NCBI RefSeq assembly: GCF_904848585.1
Contig: NZ_CAJHCR010000004.1
Span: 62,001-126,000 of the forward strand
DNA: 64,000 bases
Reading direction: 5' to 3'
Origin: Paraburkholderia kirstenboschensis
GTDB lineage: Bacteria; Pseudomonadota; Gammaproteobacteria; Burkholderiales; Burkholderiaceae
In this document: piece after piece, positions 57,258-64,000 of the stretch
Position numbering within the stretch: the stretch's first letter is position 1
Layout: each line of letters begins with the position of its first letter
Program-made: the position numbers and the translations under genes
Notes under the pieces: model-generated
Seen by the model: the letters and a program-made list of their open reading frames with translations, nothing else
Databases searched by the model: none
What the model was told of the DNA's origin: nothing

Positions 57258-58097
57258 TTGAACGAACTGGAAACAGCCGGCCAGCCAGGCGCGGTGGAGC
57301 GTCAGGTGCATCGCCATCGCGGTGCGGCGGTCGAAACGGTCACCGACCACGTCGGTCAGGAGTGGCCGGTCGCGCTCGTCTTCAACGGCATTTCGCATGC
57401 GGTGATGATGTGCACGCCGCGCGACCTCGAAGCCTTCGCGGTGGGCTTCGCGATCTCGGAAGGGATCGTCGGGCGCGGCAGCGACATTCAGGACATCGAG
57501 GTCGAATTACATGACGACGGCGAATTGCCGCACGCCGAAGTGCAATTGCAGGTCGTGCAGCAGGCGTTCGTCGCGCTGAAGGAAAAGCGCCGTGCGCTGG
57601 CCGGCCGCACCGGCTGTGGCGTTTGCGGCATCGAAAGCATCGACTTGCTCGATCTGAAACCCGAACGCGTGCCCGACACCGGCTTTCTGCAGCGGCTCGC
57701 ACCGGACGCGATTGCGCGCGCCGCTCGCGAATTGCCGCAGCATCAGGCGCTCACCCGCCTCACGGGCGGTTTGCACGCCGCCGCATGGTGCGACGCGGCG
57801 GGCGCGATACGCTATGCGTTCGAAGACGTCGGCCGCCACAATGCGCTCGACAAACTGATCGGCCAACTCGTGCTCGATCGCGTGGATACCAAAGAGGGCT
57901 TCGTGTTCCTGTCGAGCCGCGCGAGTTACGAGCTCGTGCGCAAAGCCGCGCGGGTCGACGTGCCAATGGTCGCGACGATCTCGGCGCCTTCGTCGCTAGC
58001 GATTGCCATTGCCCGCAAGGCAGGCGTGCGGCTCGTCAGCTTCTGCCGCGAAACCAGCTACGTCGATTACGACACGGCGCAGCCGGCACAAAGCTGA
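57258..58097 (+). CDS. fdhD: Formate dehydrogenase accessory sulfurtransferase FdhD
   Basis: Passes sulfur from IscS to the molybdenum cofactor of formate dehydrogenase. The 279-residue protein has the CxxC active site as Cys120 and Cys123 in GRTGCGVCGIES, almost the same numbering as E. coli, plus DLEAFAVGFAISEGIV, GGLHAAAWCDAAG and AFEDVGRHNALDKLIG. The start is a TTG at 57258 with GGAG nine bases upstream; the in-frame alternatives have no ribosome site. No formate dehydrogenase structural gene lies nearby, so it serves one encoded elsewhere. Confidence 0.93.
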   Translation: MNELETAGQPGAVERQVHRHRGAAVETVTDHVGQEWPVALVFNGISHAVMMCTPRDLEAFAVGFAISEGIVGRGSDIQDIEVELHDDGELPHAEVQLQVVQQAFVALKEKRRALAGRTGCGVCGIESIDLLDLKPERVPDTGFLQRLAPDAIARAARELPQHQALTRLTGGLHAAAWCDAAGAIRYAFEDVGRHNALDKLIGQLVLDRVDTKEGFVFLSSRASYELVRKAARVDVPMVATISAPSSLAIAIARKAGVRLVSFCRETSYVDYDTAQPAQS

Positions 58098-58130
58098 GCG
58101 GCCTCCAGTCCGCAACCGCTGCGGCGCCGC

Positions 58131-58163
58131 TCAGTCGAATTGCCGGTTCAGTCGAATTGCCGG
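58131..58163. repeat. 17-bp tandem duplication at the crotonase gene end
   Basis: TCAGTCGAATTGCCGG occurs at 58131-58146 and 58148-58163, one base apart. The right copy is the end of the crotonase-fold gene on the minus strand with its TGA, so the last codons and the stop are duplicated just beyond the gene. Confidence 0.9.
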
Positions 58164-58918
58164 AAGTCCGGCTTGCGCTTTTCGAAGAATGCCTTGAACG
58201 CCTCGCGCGCTTCGGGCGCGATCAGCATCTTGCCGAAGTGCACGGCTTCTTCCGACATCTGCGTTTGCAGCTCCTGCTGGCTCGCGCGCTTCATCAGGCT
58301 CTTCGTCACCCGCAATGACGACGCCGGCAGCGCGGCCAGCTTCGCGGCTTGCGACGCCGCGAACGCATCGACTTCCGCGGCCGGCAGTACGCGGTTCACG
58401 AAGCCCATGCGCTGTGCCTCGGCGACGTCGAACGCCTCGCCGAGCAGCAGTTTTTCCGCTGCCGCCTGATAGCCGGCCACGCGCGCCAGCAGCAGGCTCG
58501 ACGCCGCTTCCGGGCACAACCCGAGTTGCGCGAACGGCAGCGAGAAGCTCGCGGAGTCGGCGGCGTAGACGAGATCGCAATGCAGCAGCAGCGTCGTGCC
58601 GATGCCCACCGCCGGCCCCGCCACCGACGCGACCACCGGCTTCTCGGCCGAACTGATGGCTCGCAGGAACTGGAACACCGGCGCGTTTTCGCCCATCGGC
58701 GGCGACTTCATGAAGTCTTCGAGGTCGTTGCCGGCGCTGAATATGTTCGCGCTGCCGCGAATCAGAATTGCGCGCACCGACGCGTCGCCTTGCGCCTGCA
58801 CCAGCGTGTCGGCCATTGTTTGGTACATCGCGGCCGTGATCGCGTTCTTCTTGTCCGGCCGGTTGAAGGCAATTGTCAGCACGCCGTTTGCGCGCTCGAC
58901 CAGAATATCCGTCGTCAT
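58148..58918 (-). CDS. Crotonase-fold enzyme, enoyl-CoA hydratase or isomerase
   Basis: A 256-residue crotonase-superfamily enzyme acting on enoyl-CoA. Oxyanion-hole elements are IFSAGNDLEDF and ASVAGPAVGIGTTLLLHCDLVYA. In the usual hydratase the first catalytic Glu sits in PEILLG; here that segment reads LPFAQLG with Phe in its place. A Glu is instead in LGLCPEAASSLLL, the position used by ECI2-type delta3,delta2-enoyl-CoA isomerases. The Glu in AAEKLLLG is kept. An isomerase role, needed for unsaturated fatty acids, is more likely than hydration. It is the last gene of the beta-oxidation cluster. Confidence 0.9.
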   Translation of the reverse strand: MTTDILVERANGVLTIAFNRPDKKNAITAAMYQTMADTLVQAQGDASVRAILIRGSANIFSAGNDLEDFMKSPPMGENAPVFQFLRAISSAEKPVVASVAGPAVGIGTTLLLHCDLVYAADSASFSLPFAQLGLCPEAASSLLLARVAGYQAAAEKLLLGEAFDVAEAQRMGFVNRVLPAAEVDAFAASQAAKLAALPASSLRVTKSLMKRASQQELQTQMSEEAVHFGKMLIAPEAREAFKAFFEKRKPDFRQFD

Positions 58919-58971
58919 TTCGTCTCCTCGACTGCTGCGGAAACTGCTGGAAAACTGCTGCTTGGAATGCG

Positions 58972-59006
58972 AAAACGGTTCGCAAGCGGCAAGCCTGCGA
59001 ACCGTT
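58972..59006 (-). terminator. Hairpin after the thiolase gene
   Basis: AACGGTTCGCA (58974-58984) and TGCGAACCGTT (58996-59006) form a perfect 11-bp stem with an 11-base loop. On the minus strand it is followed by a short T-run (TTTTCG). It should end or attenuate transcription between the thiolase and the crotonase gene. Confidence 0.75.
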
Positions 59007-59050
59007 CTGCGCGCCTTAACGGCTTGCCGCGAACACCGGCGCGGACTGTG

Positions 59051-60250
59051 TCACAGCCGCTCGATAATGCCGGCTGCGCCCATGCCCGTGCCCACGCACA
59101 TCGTCACCATGCCGTACTTGTAGTTGCGGCGGCGCAGGCCGTGCACGACCGTGGACGCACGAATCGCGCCCGTCGCGCCGAGTGGATGACCCAGTGCGAT
59201 CGCGCCGCCGAGCGGGTTGATCTTCGACGGATCGAGACCGAGGTCCTGGATCACCGCGAGCGATTGCGCGGCGAACGCTTCGTTCAACTCGATCCAGTCG
59301 ATGTCGTCCTGCTTAAGACCCGCAGCCTTCAGTGCGGCCGGAATCGCTTCCTTCGGCCCGATGCCCATGATTTCCGGCGGCACGCCGCGTACCGCAAAGC
59401 TCACGAAACGCGCGAGCGGCGTCAGGTTGAATTGCTTCAGGATCTTTTCCGACACGACAATCAACGCGCCCGCGCCGTCCGACGTCTGCGAGCTGTTGCC
59501 CGCCGTCACCGAACCTTTATTCGCGAACACGGTGCGCAGCTTCGCGAGACCTTCGAGCGAGGTGTCCGCACGCGGGCCCTCGTCGAGCGAGACTTCACGC
59601 GTATTGACGCGCACTTCGCCGGTGGCCAGATCGGGGAAGCGCTCGGTGATCGTGTAAGCGGCGATCTCGTCGTTGAACTCACCGGCTTGCTGCGCGGCAA
59701 TGGCGCGGCGATGCGATTCGACCGAGAACGCATCTTGCGCTTCGCGGCTGATCTTCCAGCGCTCGGCGACCTTCTCCGCGGTCAGGCCCATGCCGTATGC
59801 GATGCCGACGTCTTCGTTGCGATCGAAGATATGCGGCGACAGCGACGGCTTGTTGCCCATCATGGGCACCATGCTCATGGATTCACAGCCACCCGCGATC
59901 ATCGCGTCCGATTCGCCCACGCGAATGCGGTCCGCAGCCATAGCCAGCGCGGTCAGGCCCGACGCGCAGAAGCGGTTGACCGTGACGCCGCCGACCGAAT
60001 TGGGCAAACCGGCCAGCAATGCGCCCATCCGCGCGACGTTCAGCCCCTGTTCCGCTTCGGGAATCGCGCAGCCGACGATGGCGTCTTCGATCACCTTGGT
60101 GTCGAGCCCAGGCACCTGCGCGACGGCCGATCTGATCGCGTGAACCAGCAGTTCGTCAGGGCGCGTGTTCCTGAACATGCCGCGCGGCGCCTTGCCAATC
60201 GGCGTACGGCTCGCGGCGACGATGTATGCGTCTTGCAATTGCTTTGTCAT
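59051..60250 (-). CDS. fadA: Acetyl-CoA acyltransferase (thiolase), FadA type
   Basis: Thiolytic cleavage of 3-ketoacyl-CoA, the last step of beta-oxidation. The 399-residue protein has the nucleophile Cys95 in NRFCASGLTALAMA, His355 in GGAIALGHPLGATGA and the second catalytic Cys385 in VTMCVGTGMGAAGII. ATG at 60250 (MTKQLQDAYIVAASRTPIGKA) is the family start; the frame runs 19 codons further. It lies 76 bases after the FadN-type gene and before a terminator-like hairpin. Confidence 0.93.
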   Translation of the reverse strand: MTKQLQDAYIVAASRTPIGKAPRGMFRNTRPDELLVHAIRSAVAQVPGLDTKVIEDAIVGCAIPEAEQGLNVARMGALLAGLPNSVGGVTVNRFCASGLTALAMAADRIRVGESDAMIAGGCESMSMVPMMGNKPSLSPHIFDRNEDVGIAYGMGLTAEKVAERWKISREAQDAFSVESHRRAIAAQQAGEFNDEIAAYTITERFPDLATGEVRVNTREVSLDEGPRADTSLEGLAKLRTVFANKGSVTAGNSSQTSDGAGALIVVSEKILKQFNLTPLARFVSFAVRGVPPEIMGIGPKEAIPAALKAAGLKQDDIDWIELNEAFAAQSLAVIQDLGLDPSKINPLGGAIALGHPLGATGAIRASTVVHGLRRRNYKYGMVTMCVGTGMGAAGIIERL

Positions 60251-60326
60251 TTGAAGCTCCGATGTGGGCGGCGGTGACGCTTTCGCGCTTACTCCCGCCC
60301 CATGCAAATGTATTTGCGCTAGTCGC

Positions 60327-62762
60327 TCAATTCCGCACCGGCTTGCCGGTCTGCAGCATGCCCATGATCCGTTCCTGCGTCTTCTGCGTGCCGAGCAGAT
60401 CCACGAACGCGCGACGCTCCAGTTGCAGCAGCCATTCTTCGTCGACGAAACTGCCTGCTTCCACGTCGCCGCCGCACACGGCTTCCGCGATACGGCTTGC
60501 GATCAGGAAATCGTGCTCGCTGATGAACCGCCCGTCGCGCATGTTGACGAGCGAAGCCTTGATCGTCGAGATCGCCGAACGTCCGCCGACAGGCACCTGC
60601 GTGACGCGCAGCGGCGGACGGTAACCCGCGCCGGCCAGCGCGCGCGCTTCTTTCTTCGCGACGTCGAGCAGTTCGAACACGTTGAAGACGATCGTGTCGG
60701 ACGGCTTCAGATAACCCATCGCGCGAGCATCGAGCGCGGACGCGGAGACCTTCGCCATCGCCGCGTTTTCGAACGACTTCTGCACGAACTTGAGCAAGTC
60801 GTTGGTCGCGCCGACTTGCGTCGCGGCTTCAGCCGCGCGCAGCGCCGCTTCCTTCAAGCCGCCGCCCGCCGGCACCAGACCCACGCCGACTTCCACCAGA
60901 CCGATATAGCTTTCGATGTGCGCCACCCGCTTCGCGCTATGCAGCAGCAGTTCGCAGCCGCCGCCAAGCGCAATGCCCGACACCGCGGAAACGACCGGCA
61001 CGCTCGCATACTTCACGCGCAGCATGCCTTGCTGGAATTTCTTCACGAACGGCTCGATGCCCTTCGCGCCGCCCATCATGAACGCGGGCATCGCCTCTTC
61101 GAGGTTGGCGCCCGCGGAGAACGGGCCGCCCGGCGTGCCGAGCTTCAGCGATGTCGGCTGCCATACGACGAGACCTTTGTACTCTTTCTCAGCGAGTTCG
61201 ATTGCCTGCGTGAGACCGTCGATCACCGACGGTCCGATCGTGTTCATCTTGCTCTTGAACGACACGATCAGCACGTCATTCTCGCCGGCGCGGTCGTCGA
61301 CCCATGCGCGAACGGCGTCGGTTTCAAACAGCGTCTTGCCGTAGGTCTTGGGGTCCGCAGCCGTTTCGCCGACGAGCGGCGCGCGGAACACCTGCCGGTC
61401 ATACACACCGAGCGATGAGCGCGGCACGAAAGTCTTCGAAGCGGGCGACCACGACCCTTCGTTCGTATGCACGCCGCCCTTCCCGGCGACCGGGCCGTCG
61501 AGCACCCACGACGGCAGCGGCACGTTAGAAAGCGCCTTGCCCGCCGCGATATCTTCCTGCACCCATTCGGCGACCTGCTTCCAGCCCGCCGTCTGCCAGC
61601 CTTCGAACGGACCTTCGTTCCAGCCAAAGCCCCAGCGGATTGCCAGATCGACGTCGCGCGCGTTATCGGCGATCGATTCCAGATGCACGCCGATGTAGTG
61701 GAACACGTCGCGGAAAATCGACCACAGGAACTGAGCCTGCGGATGCTGCGATTCGCGCAGCAGTTTGAGGCGCTCGGCCGGCGGGCGCTTCAGGATGCGT
61801 CCGACCAGCTCGTCCGCCTTCGCGCCGCCCTCCACGTACTCGCCGGTTTTCGGGTCGAGCACCTTGATCGCCTTGCCTTCCTTCCTGTAGAAGCCGCCGC
61901 CGGTCTTCTGACCGAGTGCGCCCTTCTTCACGAGCTCGGCGAGCACGGCCGGCGTTTCGTAGACGGGGAAGAACGGATCGTCCTTCAGGTTGTCCTGCAT
62001 TGTCTTGATGACGTGCGCCATCGTGTCGAGACCGACCACATCGGCGGTACGGAACGTGGCCGACTTCGCACGGCCGAGACGCGAGCCGGTCAGATCGTCG
62101 ACTTCGTCGAAACGCAGGCCGAATTTCGCAGCTTCGGTAATGACGGCGAGAATCGAGAAAATGCCGACGCGATTCGCGATGAAGTTCGGCGTGTCTTTCG
62201 CGCGCACGACGCCCTTGCCGACCACGCTCGTCAGGAACGTTTCCAGTTGATCGAGAATTTCCGGGCGCGTCGTCGCGGTCGGAATCAGTTCGACGAGATG
62301 CATATAGCGCGGCGGATTGAAAAAGTGCACACCGCAAAAGCGCGCCTTCAACTCGTCCGCGAAACCTTGCGAGAGTTCGGTGATCGACAGGCCCGACGTG
62401 TTGGTCGCGAAAATCGCGTTCGGCGCGATATGCGGCGACACCTTCTTGTACAGGTCGTGCTTCCAGTCCATGCGCTCGGCGATTGCTTCGATTACGAGGT
62501 CGCATTCGGCGAGCTTTTCGATGTCGTCGTCGTAATTCGCGGGCTGGATGTATTGCGCGTCGTCTTTCACGCCGAACGGCGCCGGCGACAGCTTCTTCAG
62601 ATTCTCGATCGCCTTCAGCGCGATTGCGTTCTTCGGGCCTTCCCTGGCGGGCAGGTCGAACAGCAGCACGGGCACCTTGGCGTTGATCAGGTGCGCGGCG
62701 ATCTGCGCGCCCATCACGCCGGCGCCGAGCACGGCTACCTTGCGAATGATCAGATTGCTCAC
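60327..62762 (-). CDS. Bifunctional 3-hydroxyacyl-CoA dehydrogenase / enoyl-CoA hydratase, FadN architecture
   Basis: Catalyses the hydration and NAD-dependent oxidation steps of beta-oxidation. The 811-residue protein has the dehydrogenase first: Rossmann motif VAVLGAGVMGAQIAAHL (8-24), CGVHFFNPPRYMHLVELI, TPNFIANRVG, and a second dehydrogenase-type domain (about 190-420). The crotonase domain follows (about 480-680), with FSAGANLEEAM, SGIALGGGCELLLH and GLVEVGVGLVPAGGG. This order is that of Bacillus FadN, not E. coli FadB, where the crotonase leads. The neighbours (acyl-CoA dehydrogenase upstream, thiolase downstream) match the fadN-fadA-fadE set. Confidence 0.93.
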   Translation of the reverse strand: MSNLIIRKVAVLGAGVMGAQIAAHLINAKVPVLLFDLPAREGPKNAIALKAIENLKKLSPAPFGVKDDAQYIQPANYDDDIEKLAECDLVIEAIAERMDWKHDLYKKVSPHIAPNAIFATNTSGLSITELSQGFADELKARFCGVHFFNPPRYMHLVELIPTATTRPEILDQLETFLTSVVGKGVVRAKDTPNFIANRVGIFSILAVITEAAKFGLRFDEVDDLTGSRLGRAKSATFRTADVVGLDTMAHVIKTMQDNLKDDPFFPVYETPAVLAELVKKGALGQKTGGGFYRKEGKAIKVLDPKTGEYVEGGAKADELVGRILKRPPAERLKLLRESQHPQAQFLWSIFRDVFHYIGVHLESIADNARDVDLAIRWGFGWNEGPFEGWQTAGWKQVAEWVQEDIAAGKALSNVPLPSWVLDGPVAGKGGVHTNEGSWSPASKTFVPRSSLGVYDRQVFRAPLVGETAADPKTYGKTLFETDAVRAWVDDRAGENDVLIVSFKSKMNTIGPSVIDGLTQAIELAEKEYKGLVVWQPTSLKLGTPGGPFSAGANLEEAMPAFMMGGAKGIEPFVKKFQQGMLRVKYASVPVVSAVSGIALGGGCELLLHSAKRVAHIESYIGLVEVGVGLVPAGGGLKEAALRAAEAATQVGATNDLLKFVQKSFENAAMAKVSASALDARAMGYLKPSDTIVFNVFELLDVAKKEARALAGAGYRPPLRVTQVPVGGRSAISTIKASLVNMRDGRFISEHDFLIASRIAEAVCGGDVEAGSFVDEEWLLQLERRAFVDLLGTQKTQERIMGMLQTGKPVRN

Positions 62763-62787
62763 GTCGTTCCTCCGGGGAGTTATGCGG

Positions 62788-62866
62788 TGTCGCGAATGTG
62801 TCGGCTGGTTCGCGACATGTGTGGCTGGCGAACGCGTCGCGCTGTTCGAACAAGCGCGACGCGTTC
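62788..62866 (-). promoter_or_regulatory. Two strong hairpins between the acyl-CoA dehydrogenase and FadN-type genes
   Basis: GAACGCGTCGCGCT (62830-62843) and AGCGCGACGCGTTC (62853-62866) form a perfect 14-bp stem with a 9-base loop, 12 bases beyond the dehydrogenase stop. TGTCGCGAA (62788-62796) and TTCGCGACA (62809-62817) form a second perfect 9-bp stem. Neither has a T-run. They may stabilise the upstream message, attenuate the downstream one, or be an operator. Confidence 0.7.
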
Positions 62867-62877
62867 CGTGAGATGGC

Positions 62878-64000
62878 TTAGAACAGCGCTTCTTCGACTT
62901 CCATGAGCGGCTTCGAACCTGCGCGCGCCTGACGGATCGTCATGGCGGTTTCAGGCAGCAGCTTCGCGAAATAGAAGCGCGCGGTGGCGAGCTTCGCCTT
63001 GTAGAACGGATCGCCCGACGCTTCCTTGTCCAGCGCGATGCGCGCCATGCGCGCCCAGAAGTACGAGAACACGAGATGCCCGACGGTGCGCAAATACGGC
63101 ACGGCAGCGGCGCCGACTTCGTCCGGGTTCTGCATGGCCTTCATGCCGATTTCCATGGTCAGCTTCTGCACCTTTTCGCCGATGTCGGCGAGCGGGTTGA
63201 CGAATTCCTGCATCTCCGGTTTGATGCCTTCGGCTTCGACGAACTCCGTCACGAGCTTGCCGAACTTCTTCATCTTCGCGCCCATGTCGCCGAGAATCTT
63301 GCGGCCCAGCAGGTCGAGCGCCTGAATCGCGTTGGTGCCTTCGTAGATCATGTTGATACGCGCGTCGCGCACGTACTGCTCCATGCCCCACTCGGCGATG
63401 AAGCCGTGGCCGCCGTAAATCTGCATGGCGTGATTCGTGCCTTCGAACGCGTTGTCCGACAGGAACGCTTTCAGGATCGGCGTGAGCAGCGCGACGAGAT
63501 CGGCGGCTTCCTTGCGCACCGCTTCGTCGGCGTGCGACAGTTCCTTGTCGATGTGCAGCGCTGACCAGTACGAAAACGCGCGAGCGCCTTCGGCATAAGC
63601 CTTCTGCGTGAGCAGCATGCGGCGCACGTCGGGGTGCACGATGATCGGATCAGCAGCCTTCTCAGGTGCCTTCGGGCCGGTCAGCGAACGCATCTGCAGA
63701 CGTTCTTTCGCGTACGTGAGCGAGTTCTGATACGCAACTTCGGTGAGGCCGAGACTTTGCATGCCGACGCCAAGACGCGCGGCGTTCATCATCACGAACA
63801 TGGCATTCAAGCCCTTGTTCGGCTCACCGACGAGCCAGCCCTTCGCGTTGTCGAGATTGATCACGCAGGTCGCGTTGCCGTGAATGCCCATCTTGTGTTC
63901 GATGGAGCCGCACTTCACGCCATTGCGTTCGCCGGGCTCGCCGGCTTCGTTCGGAACGAACTTCGGCACGATGAAAAGCGAAATGCCCTTGGTGCCCTTG
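62878..64000 (-). CDS. Acyl-CoA dehydrogenase, C-terminal part (cut by the window edge)
   Basis: FAD enzyme of the first beta-oxidation step. About 374 C-terminal residues are in the window; the N-terminus lies beyond base 64000, and the frame runs to the edge (KGTKGISLFIVPKFVPNEAGEPGERN). Typical elements are GIHGNATCVINLDNAKGWLVGEPNKGLNAMFVMMNAARLGVGMQSLG, AYAEGARAFSYWSALHID, MQIYGGHGFIAEWGMEQYVRDARINMIYEGTNAIQALDLLGRK (FAD and catalytic Glu region) and a long C-terminal extension. The size fits the long FadE-like group rather than short-chain enzymes. It is the first visible gene of the beta-oxidation operon. Confidence 0.9.
   Translation of the reverse strand, partial: KGTKGISLFIVPKFVPNEAGEPGERNGVKCGSIEHKMGIHGNATCVINLDNAKGWLVGEPNKGLNAMFVMMNAARLGVGMQSLGLTEVAYQNSLTYAKERLQMRSLTGPKAPEKAADPIIVHPDVRRMLLTQKAYAEGARAFSYWSALHIDKELSHADEAVRKEAADLVALLTPILKAFLSDNAFEGTNHAMQIYGGHGFIAEWGMEQYVRDARINMIYEGTNAIQALDLLGRKILGDMGAKMKKFGKLVTEFVEAEGIKPEMQEFVNPLADIGEKVQKLTMEIGMKAMQNPDEVGAAAVPYLRTVGHLVFSYFWARMARIALDKEASGDPFYKAKLATARFYFAKLLPETAMTIRQARAGSKPLMEVEEALF

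Noticed and set aside
58349..60277. 642-codon plus-strand frame over the crotonase and thiolase genes
   Set aside because: Antisense shadow covering two verified genes and their terminator hairpin.

Overview
The window is a gene-dense stretch of a high-G+C beta-proteobacterial chromosome. Gene content and order (queA-tgt-yajC-secD-secF; lptD-surA-pdxA-rsmA divergent from amgK-murU; glyQ-glyS-gmhB-plsC; split pntA; an MHS transporter; a Gram-negative porin; a fadE / FadN-type / thiolase cluster) point to the Burkholderiaceae, most likely Paraburkholderia or Burkholderia. The genus is an inference from order and protein character; no database was searched. I see no rRNA, tRNA, CRISPR array, insertion sequence or prophage.

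Layout. 1-5.4 kb, minus strand: recG, oxyR and a small catalase, with a candidate 45-codon gene under a likely OxyR-controlled promoter between oxyR and the catalase. 5.5-11.6 kb, plus: tRNA queuosine genes (queA, tgt), then yajC-secD-secF, closed by a 19-bp terminator. 11.7-15.1 kb, minus: an MHS transporter and a cytochrome b561 / YceI / YceI operon. 15.5-19.3 kb, plus: a pqiABC lipid-transport operon with PqiA split in two. 19.5-20.1 kb, minus: a low-G+C remnant with a toxin-tail-like ORF and an Imm8-type immunity gene. 20.2-23.1 kb, plus: an rRNA methyltransferase, a VOC protein and a WYL regulator. 23.2-26.2 kb, minus: transhydrogenase pntAa-pntAb-pntB. 26.6-30.0 kb, plus: nudJ, mnmA and a membrane-anchored glutamate-synthase-like protein.

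30.2-31.8 kb, plus: a compact PAAR / peptidoglycan amidase / periplasmic immunity cassette of lower G+C, which reads as an orphan type VI secretion effector module inserted before glyQ. 32.0-37.5 kb: glyQS, gmhB, plsC and a YgjP-type metallopeptidase. 37.5-40.9 kb: a SnoaL-like protein, glyoxalase I, a porin and a DMT exporter. 41.0-46.7 kb, minus: lptD-surA-pdxA-rsmA (outer-membrane assembly, vitamin B6, 16S rRNA methylation), divergent from amgK-murU (MurNAc recycling). 48.8-53.2 kb: an Atm1-type ABC transporter, an acyl-CoA thioesterase, a GcvA-type regulator and a glutathione transferase. 53.3-58.1 kb: a large PAS-GGDEF-EAL protein, a nitrate-reductase-associated protein and fdhD. 58.1 kb to the right edge, minus: a beta-oxidation cluster, with an acyl-CoA dehydrogenase cut by the window edge, a FadN-type bifunctional enzyme, a thiolase and a crotonase-fold protein that looks like an isomerase.

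Most of the window is conserved core. The points worth follow-up are the PAAR-amidase-immunity cassette, the catalase leader with its small ORF and overlapping inverted repeats, the toxin/Imm8 remnant, and the paired hairpins between fadE and the FadN-type gene.
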